Below, piece after piece: positions 40,522 through 48,983 of a stretch of 64,000 nt of DNA. The position numbers and the translations under genes are program-made. The DNA comes from Streptomyces sp. 130. Lineage in GTDB: Bacteria > Actinomycetota > Actinomycetes > Streptomycetales > Streptomycetaceae. The DNA lies in contig NZ_VJNO01000031.1 of assembly GCF_007096885.1 (NCBI RefSeq), forward strand, positions 1-64,000, read 5' to 3'. The first letter of the stretch is position 1. Every line of letters begins with the position of its first letter. Below the pieces are notes generated by a model, which had not been told where the DNA came from, made no database searches, and worked only from the letters and a program-made list of their open reading frames with translations.

Positions 40522-40541
40522 TACTGAACAGTCGGTCAGTA
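40522..40541. promoter_or_regulatory. TetR operator upstream of dehydrogenase
   Basis: TACTGAACAGTCGGTCAGTA is an inverted repeat with TACTGA/TCAGTA outer arms and a partly symmetric centre, a classic TetR operator form. It lies about 97 bases upstream of the dehydrogenase start and fits autoregulation by the TetR gene of the same operon. The rest of the 40426-40810 gap holds the tandem repeat above and, near CATAAT at 40777-40782, a possible promoter for the next gene. Confidence 0.7.
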
Positions 40542-40810
40542 TTGGGAGCCGGGGGCGGCCCTGTCAACGCGGCCTTTGCCGCCGCGCGGCCCCGGTGGCC
40601 GGAACGCGCCGGTGCGCGAACGGCGGGAGGCGCGGTACCGGCCCCCGACGGGAGCGGGGGCGGCTTCCCACGTCCTCATGGCGAGCGCGTGTACGGACGG
40701 CGACGCGGGCAAGGCGGTCGGCGCGGAACGCCACCCACCCGGCTGTTCCGCTCTCGCACTGTCGTACCCCTTGTCCATAATGGGACGACCCCGACTCCTC
40801 AGGAGACCCC

Positions 40811-42079
40811 GTGACCGGCGCTGACCACAGGCTTCCGCTCCGCACCCGGCTGCGCGCGCTGCGCCCCGCTGCCTTCGGGGCCGACCCGGACGGCGCACGC
40901 ATGGAGCGCATCCGCCGTTCCCCCAATTTCGCCGACGGCGTCTTCCAGAACCCGGTGGGCGCGCGCATCAGGCCCTCCGGTTCCACCGTGGATTTCGCCC
41001 GGGTCTACTTCCGCAAGGAGGAGCGGGTGCTCAGGGCCCCCGTCGCCCCGGTGCCGGTGCACGCCACGACCCTCGCCGACCTCGCCCGGCCGCCCGCCTC
41101 CGGACTCCGGATCACCTGGATGGGGCATTCCAGCGTACTTACGGAGATCGACGGCCGGCGCGTGCTGTTCGACCCCGTCTGGGGGGAGCGCTGTTCCCCC
41201 TTCGCGTTCGCCGGCCCCCGGCGCCTGCACCCGGCCCCCGTGCCGCTCGGCGCCCTGGGGCCGGTCGACGTGGTCGTGATCTCGCACGACCACTACGACC
41301 ACCTCGACCTCCCCACGATCCGCGCCCTGGCCCGTACGGACACGGTCTTCGCCGTCCCGCTCGGCGTCGGCGCGCATCTGGAGCGCTGGGGCGTCGCGCC
41401 CGACCGGCTCCGCGAGCTCGACTGGAACGAGACCACGACGGTCGCCGGCATCGGTCTCACCGCCACCCCCGCCCGCCACTTCTGCGGACGCGGCCTGCGC
41501 AACCAGCAGCACACGCTCTGGGCCTCCTGGGCCGTGGCCGGACCCGAGCACCGGATCTACCACAGCGGCGACACCGGGTACTTCCCCGGCTTCCGGACCA
41601 TCGGCGCCGAGCACGGCCCGTTCGACGCGACCATGATCCAGATCGGGGCGTACAGCCAGTACTGGTCCAAGGACCGTACGGACGACATGCCGGAGCCGGG
41701 CGCCTGGCCGGACATCCACATGAGCCCCGACGAGGGTGTGCGCGCCCACCTCGACCTCCAGGGCGACGACCCCGGGGCGGGCGTCATGCTGCCGATCCAC
41801 TGGGGGACGTTCAACCTCGCGCTGCACCCCTGGGCCGAGCCCGCCGAGTGGTCGATGCGCGCCACCCGGTCCGTGGGCGTCACCATGGTCTCCCCGCGCC
41901 CTGGCCAGCCGTTCGAGCCCGCCGATCCGCCGCCCGTCGAGCCGTGGTGGCGTGCCGTGGCCGCCGAACCGGCTCCCGGCTGGGGCAACTGGCCCCCCGT
42001 CCACGTACAGCCGCACCGGCCGGCGGACCGCCCGGCCCCGGAGGCCGGCAGGGACCGCGACCGGACGCCCCAGCCCTGA
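40811..42079 (+). CDS. MBL-fold metallohydrolase, NAPE-PLD-like
   Basis: A 422-residue metallo-beta-lactamase-fold hydrolase of the UlaG/NAPE-phospholipase-D-like group. Metal-binding motifs are ISHDHYDHLD, ARHFCGRGL, HSGDTGYFPGF and LPIHWGTFNLALH. The N terminus has the family segment FADGVFQNP and the ITWMGHSSVLTEIDG strand. The C-terminal ~60 residues (from PPVEPWWRAV) are proline-rich and unlikely to be part of the fold. Phospholipid or N-acyl amide substrates are possible. AGGAG lies six bases before the GTG at 40811. It stands alone and ends at a large palindrome. Confidence 0.88.
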   Translation: MTGADHRLPLRTRLRALRPAAFGADPDGARMERIRRSPNFADGVFQNPVGARIRPSGSTVDFARVYFRKEERVLRAPVAPVPVHATTLADLARPPASGLRITWMGHSSVLTEIDGRRVLFDPVWGERCSPFAFAGPRRLHPAPVPLGALGPVDVVVISHDHYDHLDLPTIRALARTDTVFAVPLGVGAHLERWGVAPDRLRELDWNETTTVAGIGLTATPARHFCGRGLRNQQHTLWASWAVAGPEHRIYHSGDTGYFPGFRTIGAEHGPFDATMIQIGAYSQYWSKDRTDDMPEPGAWPDIHMSPDEGVRAHLDLQGDDPGAGVMLPIHWGTFNLALHPWAEPAEWSMRATRSVGVTMVSPRPGQPFEPADPPPVEPWWRAVAAEPAPGWGNWPPVHVQPHRPADRPAPEAGRDRDRTPQP

Positions 42080-42101
42080 GACCGGGCCGCGCGGACGTCC
42101 G

Positions 42102-42133
42102 CAGGGCCCCTCGACCCGGGTCGAGGGGCCCTG
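42102..42133. terminator. 32-base perfect palindrome terminator
   Basis: CAGGGCCCCTCGACCC is followed immediately by its reverse complement, giving a continuous 32-base palindrome 23 bases after the MBL gene stop. As RNA it would fold into a ~14-bp stem. Three copies of a CGCGTCCCTG-like sequence follow at about 42144-42195. The remaining bases to 42430 probably include the conservon promoter; nothing else is recognisable. Confidence 0.8.
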
Positions 42134-42430
42134 AGACATGTCCGCGTCCCTGCGCACGCCCGCGTCCCTGAAATACGCCCGCGTCCCTGAGACGCGGCCG
42201 TCCTAATCGGTCTCCCGTGCGAGCGCTCATACCAGAGCGGGACGGATGGCGGGCAAGTTCCACAACTGCGCCTCGCGGCCGCACTTCCGGCGACTACCGT
42301 GTGTGCCCGGTGATCAACGGTGGGCTCATATTCTCCGGGCCTGCCCGGCCGATGACCCGAGAATGCCCGACCACCGTAGGTGCCACCACACGCACGCAGA
42401 TGTCTGGGGCCCCACGTACCGAGGACGCTG

Positions 42431-44305
42431 ATGTCTCAACTTCGCGCACCCGACGCGCGACCGGATCGACGAGAGGGCGGGCGGCACGGCCGACCGGGTG
42501 CCCGTTCCCACTCGGCCGCGGCCAGACCTCGCGCCGCCCGCCCGACCCCCGAGGCGCGCATACGCCCTCAACTCCTGCGCACCGCCGTGCTGCCGGCGCT
42601 CGCGGTCGCCCTCGCCGGCGCCGCGGCCGTCGTCTTCACCGCACGCGCGGGCCACGCACGGCCGTCCACGGAACTCTGGATCGCCCTCGGCTCGGCTGCC
42701 GCCCTCGCGCTCGCCGCGGTCCTCGCCGCCGTCCTGGCCGCCAACCGGGCCGCCACCACGGTCTTCGGCCGCTGCCTCGCGCTGCGCCGGACCAGCGCCC
42801 AGAGCCAGGCCGAACTCCAACGCGTTGTGGAACGGCTGCGCGACGGCGAGCCCGTGCCCGTCCGGCGCGCCCCGCAGAGCCCGCCGCCCGGCGGCGACCC
42901 CTTCGAGCTGCTGGCCCAGGAGCTGGGCCGCCAGCAGGAGGCCGCCGTGGTCGCGGTCGTCGAGGCCTCCCGGCTCTCCGAGCCCAGCGGCGAGGACCAG
43001 AAGGTCGAGGTCTTCGTCAACCTCGCCCGCCGCCTCCAGTCGCTCGTGCACCGCGAGATCCAGCTGCTGGACGAGCTGGAGCACGAGGCCGAGGACCCGG
43101 ACCTGCTCAAGGGCCTCTTCCAGGTCGACCACCTCGCCACCCGCATCCGCCGCCACGCCGAGAACCTCGCCGTGCTCGGCGGTGCCGTCTCCCGCCGTCA
43201 GTGGAGCAACCCGGTCACCATGAGCGAGGTGCTGCGCTCGGCGATCGCCGAGGTCGAGCAGTACCCCCGGGTCAAGCTGGTCCCCCCGATCGACGGCACC
43301 CTGCGCGGGCACGCCGTGGCCGACGTCATCCACCTCCTCGCCGAGCTCGTGGAGAACGCCACGGTGTTCTCCGCCCCGCACACCCAGGTCCTGCTGCGCG
43401 CCCAGCGCGTCACCGCCGGGCTCGCCCTGGAGGTCGAGGACCGCGGACTCGGCATGCCGGGCGACGAGCAGAAGCGGATGAACGCCCTGCTCACCGACCC
43501 CGACCAGGTCAATGTGGCCCGCCTGCTCCAGGACGGCCGCATCGGCCTGTTCGTCGTCGCCTCGCTGGCCCGGCGGCACGGCATCGCCGTACGGCTGCAG
43601 AGCAACATCTACGGAGGCACCCAGGCCGTCCTGGTCCTCCCGCAGACCCTGCTCGGCGCCGACGAGGACGCCCCCGAAGCGGCCGGGGAAGCGCCCGTCC
43701 CGCCCGCCGGGCCCGTGCACCGCCCGCCCCCCCTGGAGGACCGGCCGGCCCCCCGCGAGCCCGCGCCCGCCCCCGAACCGGCACGCCGGCCCTACGTCCC
43801 CAGCCAGCAGCCCGGCCCGCACCGGACCCCGCCCCAGCCGGGCCCGGGACGCCAGGGCGAGGCCCCGCCCCTGCCGCTGCGCGCCGAGCGCGTCGACCGG
43901 CCGGCCGTTGACGGACCGCCCGCCGCCGCGTCCGAGGAGGCGACCGCACCGAAGGCCGGTGCCGACCGGCCCCTCCTCCCCAGGCGCGCCCACCAGGAGC
44001 ACCTGGTCCCGCAGCTCAGGGAGGCCCCCGCGCCCCGGACCGCGGAGGAACCGGTCCTGCACGACCCCGGGCTCGTCGCCGCCTTCCGGCGCGGCATCGA
44101 CCTCGCCGCGGCCCGGGCCGCGGCCGAGCAGGAGCCCGCGCCCGAATCACCGGCCGGCGGCACGCGCATGACGACGGCCGCCCAGCTGGGCGCACCGGCC
44201 CGGCCGCTCCCCGTCCGGGGCGCCGCCGCACCCGCGCCACCGCGCGGAGCCGCCGCACGTCCCGGCGACCACGACCCACTCGCAGCGAACCCCATCAAGG
44301 AGTAG
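42431..44305 (+). CDS. cvnA: Conservon sensor-like protein CvnA
   Basis: A 624-residue sensor-kinase-like protein at the head of a conservon. After an Arg/Pro-rich N terminus there are two membrane helices (VLPALAVALAGAAAVVF and ELWIALGSAAALALAAVLAA). A dimerisation-like region (FVNLARRLQSLVHREIQLLDELE) precedes a HATPase domain with LLAELVENATVFS, VEDRGLGMPGDEQ and GRIGLFVVASLARRHG. The ~200-residue C terminus is Pro/Ala-rich and low-complexity. CvnA proteins are thought to form a membrane complex with the small CvnB, CvnC and GTPase CvnD, resembling eukaryotic G-protein signalling. ATG at 42431. Confidence 0.93.
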   Translation: MSQLRAPDARPDRREGGRHGRPGARSHSAAARPRAARPTPEARIRPQLLRTAVLPALAVALAGAAAVVFTARAGHARPSTELWIALGSAAALALAAVLAAVLAANRAATTVFGRCLALRRTSAQSQAELQRVVERLRDGEPVPVRRAPQSPPPGGDPFELLAQELGRQQEAAVVAVVEASRLSEPSGEDQKVEVFVNLARRLQSLVHREIQLLDELEHEAEDPDLLKGLFQVDHLATRIRRHAENLAVLGGAVSRRQWSNPVTMSEVLRSAIAEVEQYPRVKLVPPIDGTLRGHAVADVIHLLAELVENATVFSAPHTQVLLRAQRVTAGLALEVEDRGLGMPGDEQKRMNALLTDPDQVNVARLLQDGRIGLFVVASLARRHGIAVRLQSNIYGGTQAVLVLPQTLLGADEDAPEAAGEAPVPPAGPVHRPPPLEDRPAPREPAPAPEPARRPYVPSQQPGPHRTPPQPGPGRQGEAPPLPLRAERVDRPAVDGPPAAASEEATAPKAGADRPLLPRRAHQEHLVPQLREAPAPRTAEEPVLHDPGLVAAFRRGIDLAAARAAAEQEPAPESPAGGTRMTTAAQLGAPARPLPVRGAAAPAPPRGAAARPGDHDPLAANPIKE

Positions 44306-44312
44306 ATGTTCC

Positions 44313-44747
44313 ATGGCGACCGATATGCCGTCCGGTCAGGTCTCGGACCTCGACTGGCTGCTGAGCGGCCTGGTCCAGCGCGTGCCGTACACCCGCAGCG
44401 CGGTCCTGCTCTCCGCCGACGGGCTGGTGAAGTCCCTCCACGGCATGGACGCCGACAGCGCCGACCACATGGCGGCGCTGGCGGCCGGCCTCTACTCGCT
44501 GGGCCGCAGCGCCGGGGCGAGGTTCGGGGACAACGGCGAGGTCCGGCAGGTGGTCGTGGAGCTCGATTCGACGCTCCTCTTCGTCGCCACCGCCGGCTCC
44601 GGCACCTGTCTGGCCGTCCTCGCCGGCCGCAACGCCGACGCCGCCGTCCTCGGCTACGAGATGACCATGCTGGTGAAGAGTGTGCGGCCCTATCTGATGA
44701 CCCCGGTGAGACAGGCGGCCGGGACGCCGGGGACAGCGGGGCTGTGA
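44313..44747 (+). CDS. cvnB: Roadblock/LC7 domain protein CvnB
   Basis: A 144-residue roadblock/LC7 (MglB-like) protein, often a GTPase-activating or scaffold partner of CvnD. The pattern LDWLLSGLVQRVPYTRSAVLLSADGLVKSL, then EVRQVVVELDSTLLFVATAGSGTCLAVLAG, is characteristic. AAGGAG lies about ten bases before the ATG at 44313. Its stop overlaps the cvnC start (GTGA). Confidence 0.93.
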   Translation: MATDMPSGQVSDLDWLLSGLVQRVPYTRSAVLLSADGLVKSLHGMDADSADHMAALAAGLYSLGRSAGARFGDNGEVRQVVVELDSTLLFVATAGSGTCLAVLAGRNADAAVLGYEMTMLVKSVRPYLMTPVRQAAGTPGTAGL

Positions 44748-45121
44748 CCGTGGCGGTCACCCAGGACGGGCCGCTGCTCGACGACGCGGCGGGCCGCCTC
44801 ATCCGCCCCTACACGGTGAGCAACGGCCGTACCCGTCCCACGGCCGTGCTCGACCTGCTGTCCCTGGTGATGGCCACCGGGACCGTCCCGCAGACCCACC
44901 TCGGCCCCGAGCACTCGGTGGCCCTGGGCCTGTGCGAAGGCCCCACCTCGGTGGCCGAGATCGCCGCACATCTGAGGCTGCCCGCCGTCGTGACCAAGGT
45001 CCTCCTCTCCGACCTGGTCGACTGCGGCGCCGTCACCGCGCACGCGCCCGCCTTCCATGACACGCCCACCGACCGACATCTGCTGGAGGCAGTGCTCGAT
45101 GGCTTACGACGACAGCTCTGA
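44744..45121 (+). CDS. cvnC: DUF742 protein CvnC
   Basis: A 125-residue DUF742 protein, the third conserved component. It begins with RLIRPYTVSNGRTRPTAVLDLLSLV and ends in a winged-helix-like part, ALGLCEGPTSVAEIAAHLRLPAVVTKVLLSDLVDCGAV. The family is thought to mediate protein contacts in the conservon complex. The GTG at 44744 is coupled to cvnB; its 3' end overlaps cvnD by 23 bases. Confidence 0.93.
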   Translation: MTVAVTQDGPLLDDAAGRLIRPYTVSNGRTRPTAVLDLLSLVMATGTVPQTHLGPEHSVALGLCEGPTSVAEIAAHLRLPAVVTKVLLSDLVDCGAVTAHAPAFHDTPTDRHLLEAVLDGLRRQL

Positions 45122-45833
45122 CGGCTACGGCTACCCGGACGGCTCCGGCTATGGCTACGGCTACGCGGACGACGGCTCCGGTGGCGGGTACGGACAGGAC
45201 ACCGCCACCACCGAGTACGCCGCCCCGCCGGCCTCGCCCGAGGGCTTCCCCGTCGCGTTGAAGGTGCTGGTGGCCGGCGGATTCGGGGTCGGCAAGACGA
45301 CGTTCGTCGGCGCCGTCAGCGAGATCGCTCCGCTGAGCACGGAAGAGCTGCTGACCCAGGCGAGCGCGGCGACCGACAGCCTGGAGGGCGTCGAGTCGAA
45401 GACCTCCACCACCGTGGCGATGGACTTCGGCCGCATCACGCTGGACGACCAGCACGTGCTGTACCTGTTCGGCACCCCCGGCCAGGAACGCTTCTGGTTC
45501 ATGTGGGACGAGCTCTCGCAGGGCGCGCTGGGCGCGGTCGTGATCGCGGACACCCGCCGGCTGGAGGAGTGCTTCGCGGCCGTCGACTTCTTCGAGCGGC
45601 GCGGCATCGGGTTCGTCGTCGCCGTCAACGAGTTCGACGGCGCCTACCGTTACGGCCCCGAGGAGGTCCGCGCCGCGCTCGACCTGTCGCCGGAGGTGCC
45701 GGTCGTGCTGTGCGACGCCCGCGTCGCCAGCTCCGGCACCGGCACGCTGGTGACGCTGGTCCAGCACCTCATCAACGCCACCGACGAGGCCGTGCCGCTC
45801 CCCGGACACGCCGGATTCGGGGCCCGGCCGTGA
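45099..45833 (+). CDS. cvnD: Conservon GTPase CvnD
   Basis: A 244-residue small GTPase. The P-loop is AGGFGVGKTTFVGAVSE, the switch region contains KTSTTVAMDFGRI, and the G3 motif is LFGTPGQERFWFMWDEL. Specificity is expected from the VNEFDGAYRY region (NxxD-like). The first ~45 residues are an unusual Tyr/Gly/Asp-rich stretch (DGYGYPDGSGYGYGYADDG) that is low-complexity and probably disordered. ATG at 45099 has GGAGG about ten bases upstream. It is coupled to the following GAF gene by GTGA. Confidence 0.92.
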   Translation: MAYDDSSDGYGYPDGSGYGYGYADDGSGGGYGQDTATTEYAAPPASPEGFPVALKVLVAGGFGVGKTTFVGAVSEIAPLSTEELLTQASAATDSLEGVESKTSTTVAMDFGRITLDDQHVLYLFGTPGQERFWFMWDELSQGALGAVVIADTRRLEECFAAVDFFERRGIGFVVAVNEFDGAYRYGPEEVRAALDLSPEVPVVLCDARVASSGTGTLVTLVQHLINATDEAVPLPGHAGFGARP

Positions 45834-46417
45834 TCCCGCGAGCGGCCGGACGACTGCTGCTGACCCCCGTCGACGGCGAGGCGCCTGCCCGCACCCGCCG
45901 GCTGCGCGGCCTCGGCCTGGGGGAGCGGGAGGACGCCTCGTTCGACAACTTCGACGCCTTCGCCGACCGGGTGGCCGAAGTGACGGGCGTGCCGTTCTCG
46001 ATGGTCAACTTCATCGACGGGAACCGGCAGTTCTACGCCGGACTGCACACCCCCGCCGGGACCCGCAGGGGCTCGGACCTGGGGGCCACCGCGGCGGGCA
46101 GCGGTCGCAGCGGCCGGTACGTGGCCCTCGACCACGGCTACTGCCCGCACGTGGTCGTCCGGCGCAAGGCGCTCGTCCTGGAGGACGTCTGCGACTACCC
46201 GCGCTTCGCGGGCAACCCGGTCGTGGACGACATAGGCATCCGCTCCTACCTGGGGGCACCGCTCATCGACCGCACCGGGATCGCCCTGGGCGCCGTCTGC
46301 GCCGTGGACACCGTGCCCCGCCCCTGGGGGAGGGCGGGGCTCGACACCATCAAGTCCCTGGCGCGGGAACTCGTCGGCCACCTCGACCGCAGGGAGGACC
46401 ACACCCCCCGCTTCTGA
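45830..46417 (+). CDS. GAF domain protein of the conservon
   Basis: A 195-residue single GAF domain protein, a common ligand- or redox-sensing module. Landmarks are AEVTGVPFSMVNFIDGNRQFYAG, DHGYCPHVVVRRKALVLEDV and GIRSYLGAPLIDRTGIALGAVCAVD. The Cys in HGYCPHVV is typical of GAF proteins next to sigma-factor or cyclic-nucleotide regulators. Overlap with cvnD (GTGA) shows that it belongs to this operon, as a fifth component that could provide the input signal. No terminator was identified; the 252 bases to the tRNA hold no clear gene. Confidence 0.88.
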   Translation: MIPRAAGRLLLTPVDGEAPARTRRLRGLGLGEREDASFDNFDAFADRVAEVTGVPFSMVNFIDGNRQFYAGLHTPAGTRRGSDLGATAAGSGRSGRYVALDHGYCPHVVVRRKALVLEDVCDYPRFAGNPVVDDIGIRSYLGAPLIDRTGIALGAVCAVDTVPRPWGRAGLDTIKSLARELVGHLDRREDHTPRF

Positions 46418-46669
46418 CCGGACCCCGACCGCGCGCCCGCCCAGGAAGCCCAGCGACACCGCGCCACCCCGGCGTCCTCGGCCCGCCGTCCCAGCCCTGC
46501 AGCCCGACCACCGCGCTGGACAGACCGTCGGCGGCACGGGCGAGCCACTGAGAGTGTCCAACCGGGCACGGAGCGCGGCGTACCGGAAAGCGGTTCGTGA
46601 CCACCCGGTGAAGTGCGGTATTGTTCTCATGCGCGTTCGGCCAGGGGGAACCCCAGGTCAGACGGGCAT

Positions 46670-46743
<74 letters not shown>

Positions 46744-46758
46744 CTCGTGAGAGTCGTA

Positions 46759-46801
46759 GATCGAAGGCCGGTTTCGGAGGCATCCGAACCGGCCTTCGAT
46801 C
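46759..46801 (+). terminator. Long hairpin after tRNA-Pro
   Basis: GATCGAAGGCCGGTTTCGGA and its near-perfect complement (one bulged T) enclose GGCA, starting 16 bases after the tRNA, and are followed by ATTTCC. A terminator for the tRNA transcript. Confidence 0.8.
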
Positions 46802-46892
46802 ATTTCCGGGGCGGGTCGGGGGTCTGCGTCCCCTGACCGGGAGGGGCCCGCGAGCCGCCGCGGGGGAGCGGTGCGCTGCGGAGCAAGGAGCA

Positions 46893-47311
46893 GTGCGCGC
46901 AGAGGCGGGACGCGCGGGCGCCGGTGCCGTGCGCGTACGCATCGTGCGGCCCGCCGGTGCGGAGGGGCCGTTCCCGGTGGTCCTCTACATCCACGGCGCG
47001 GACTGGGTCTTCGGCAACGCGCACACCCACGACCGGCTCGTGTGCGAAATCGCCGAGGGGGCCGGCGCCGCCGTCGTCTTCCCCGAATACGCGCTCTCGC
47101 CCGAGGCCCGCTACCCCGTCGCGATCGAGCAGAACTGGTCCGTGGCCCGATGGATCGTCACCGACGGCGCCCGGCAGGGTCTGGACGGCGCACGGATCGC
47201 CGTCGCGGGCGACTCGGTGGGCGGCAACATGAGGCCGATGTGCTGCGCGACGAGGGTGAGGCGTACGCCGCGAAACTGCGCGGCGCGGGCGTGCCCGTGA
47301 CCGCCGTGCGG
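46893..47311 (+). pseudogene. Remnant of alpha/beta hydrolase fold-3 (HSL-type) gene
   Basis: The N-terminal part reads in one frame (VRVRIVRPA, PFPVVLYIHGADWVFGNAHTH, VVFPEYALSPEARYPVAIEQ, VAGDSVGGNM), with the oxyanion HG and the GDSVGG nucleophile motifs. Right after GGNM, at about 47230, the reading jumps to the next frame, ADVLRDEGEAYAAKLRGAG then VPVTAVR, which is the C-terminal ADxLRDEG region of the same family. Roughly 100 codons between these motifs, and the end with the catalytic His, are missing. A deletion with frameshift has inactivated the gene. It lies just downstream of the tRNA. Confidence 0.8.
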
Positions 47312-47405
47312 GCCGGAAAGCAGTTGTGCGCGTGCGGGGACCCGGGGCTCGGCCTGCCCGCCCTCGGCCCGGCTTCGAGCACCGCCCATCGGCTAGGTTG
47401 CCGCC

Positions 47406-48008
47406 ATGAAGCCTCGGGTGTTTCTCTTCGACCTCGGCGGTGTCGTCTGCCGCTTTCACCGTGAACGGCGGCTCGAACTCCTCGGGGCGGCGTGCGGGCG
47501 CTCCGCGCGGGACGTCGAGGCGGAGCTGTACGCCTCCGGGCTCATCCCGGCCTGGGACCGGGGGCAGGGAAGCGCCGACGACATCGAGCGGGAGATCAGG
47601 CGGCGCCTCGGCTTCGCGGGTACGGGCGAGGAGCTGCGCCGCGTCTGGTGCGGGGCGTTCGAGCCCGACCCCGGGGTCCTTGCCGCGGCAGACCTCGTAC
47701 GGGACCGGCCGACGGCCCTGTTCACGGACAACGACGCGCTGCTGCGCGCCGGGCTGCCCGAGCGGCTGCCCGAGGTGGTCGCGCGCTTCGACGCGCTCGC
47801 GTTCTCGTGCGAGCTCGGTGCGACCAAGCCCGCCGAGGAAGCCTTCGCGGGCGCGCTCGGGACGCTCGGGGCCGGCCCCGGCGAGGCGTTCTTCGTGGAC
47901 GACCGGGAGGCCAACGTCCGGGCGGCCCGCGAGCTCGGGCTGACCGCCGTGGTCTTCGAGGGCGGCGCGGCGCTCCGGCGGACGCTGGAACAGCTGCTCG
48001 CGGGCTGA
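47406..48008 (+). CDS. HAD family hydrolase
   Basis: A 200-residue haloacid-dehalogenase-superfamily phosphatase/hydrolase. Motif I is FDLGGVV; the second Asp of DxD is replaced by Gly, as in many epoxide-hydrolase-N-terminal-like and YihX-like HADs. Motif II is TALFTDND, motif III Lys lies in GATKPAEEAF and motif IV is FFVDDREANV. A cap domain is inserted after motif I. Substrate unknown. The ATG at 47406 is close to the pseudogene end, and an 8-bp hairpin (48027-48049) separates it from the convergent GntR gene. Confidence 0.9.
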   Translation: MKPRVFLFDLGGVVCRFHRERRLELLGAACGRSARDVEAELYASGLIPAWDRGQGSADDIEREIRRRLGFAGTGEELRRVWCGAFEPDPGVLAAADLVRDRPTALFTDNDALLRAGLPERLPEVVARFDALAFSCELGATKPAEEAFAGALGTLGAGPGEAFFVDDREANVRAARELGLTAVVFEGGAALRRTLEQLLAG

Positions 48009-48026
48009 GCCGCAAGGGCCCCCGCT

Positions 48027-48049
48027 CCCGGGGCCCGGCGCGCCCCGGG
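48027..48049. terminator. Hairpin between convergent genes
   Basis: CCCGGGGC and GCCCCGGG enclose CCGGCGC in the 56 bases between the HAD and GntR stop codons. Likely a bidirectional terminator. Confidence 0.6.
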
Positions 48050-48064
48050 CAGTGGCCGAGCGCG

Positions 48065-48835
48065 TCAGGGCGCGGTCAGCGTCATCTCGAAGGAGTACCG
48101 GGACGCCCGGTACAGGTGGCGGCCGTACTCCACCGGGCGGCCCCCGTCGCCCAGCACCGTGCGTTCCACGGTGAGCAGGGGCCCGCCGCGCCCCTCCCCG
48201 AGGAGCCGGGCCTCGGCCGCGGTGGCCCGGCGGGCACCGATGGTCTGCTCGGCGGAGCGCAGGGCGATGCCGGAACGCCGCAGGAGCGCGTAGAGCCCGT
48301 GCGCGGCCAGGTCCTCCTCGATGAGGTCCGCGACGCCGATGGGCAGATGGTTCTCCAGGACGGCCATCGGCTCGTCGTCCGCGTACCGGAGCCGGCGCAA
48401 CACGACGGTGTCGGTGCCGGGTTCGAGCTGGAGGGCGGCGGCGGTCCGGCCCTCGGCGGGGCGGACGCGCATCGACAGGACCTTGGTGCGCGGGCGGCGG
48501 CCCTCGCGTTGCAGCTCCTCGTACAGGCTGGTCAGCTCCGCCTGCCGGCGGACCCGGTTGTTGACGACCTGGGTGCCGACGCCGCGCTTGCGCGACAGCA
48601 GGCCCTTGTCCACCAGATGCCGCATGGCCTGACGCATCGTCGGGCGGGACAGCCCGAAGCGGTCCGCCAGCGCGATCTCGTTCTCCAGCCGGGCGCCGGG
48701 CGCCAACGTGCCGGATTCGATGAGGTGTTGGAGCTGCTGCGCGAACTGGAAGTACAGCGGGACGGGGCTGGACCGGTCGATGGTGATCAGCTCGGTGAGC
48801 GGGTCCATGCCGGGCTCTTCGGAACGTCGTGCCAC
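48065..48835 (-). CDS. GntR family (HutC-type) transcriptional regulator
   Basis: A 256-residue regulator. The winged helix is LYFQFAQQLQHLIESGTLAP, LENEIALADRFGLSRPTMRQAMRHLV and KGLLSRKRGVGTQV. The C-terminal UTRA ligand domain (LRRLRYADDEPMAVLENHLP, RYSFEMTL) places it in the HutC/FarR subfamily, which senses small carbon compounds. It is divergent from a Gfo/Idh/MocA oxidoreductase with 148 bases between them, so it probably controls that gene and a linked sugar or inositol pathway. Start GTG at 48835. AT-rich sequence around 48872-48898 is the likely operator/promoter region. Confidence 0.92.
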   Translation of the reverse strand: MARRSEEPGMDPLTELITIDRSSPVPLYFQFAQQLQHLIESGTLAPGARLENEIALADRFGLSRPTMRQAMRHLVDKGLLSRKRGVGTQVVNNRVRRQAELTSLYEELQREGRRPRTKVLSMRVRPAEGRTAAALQLEPGTDTVVLRRLRYADDEPMAVLENHLPIGVADLIEEDLAAHGLYALLRRSGIALRSAEQTIGARRATAAEARLLGEGRGGPLLTVERTVLGDGGRPVEYGRHLYRASRYSFEMTLTAP

Positions 48836-48983
48836 GTACTCAAGTATGCCGTAAGCCCGCTTCCAGCTCAGTACGTATATATGTCAGAACAAATACTTGA
48901 CCGGCTGTGATCGGCGACGATACAAAGACGAAGATCAGGAGCGTCGGCCAGCCGGCCCCCATCCGCCCCGGAGGCACCCGCGC

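Noticed and set aside
42144..42195. Three CGCGTCCCTG-like direct repeats after the MBL gene, considered as a CRISPR or iteron array
   Set aside because: The units are too short and too few, irregularly spaced, and lie in a terminator region; nothing else CRISPR-like was found in the window.
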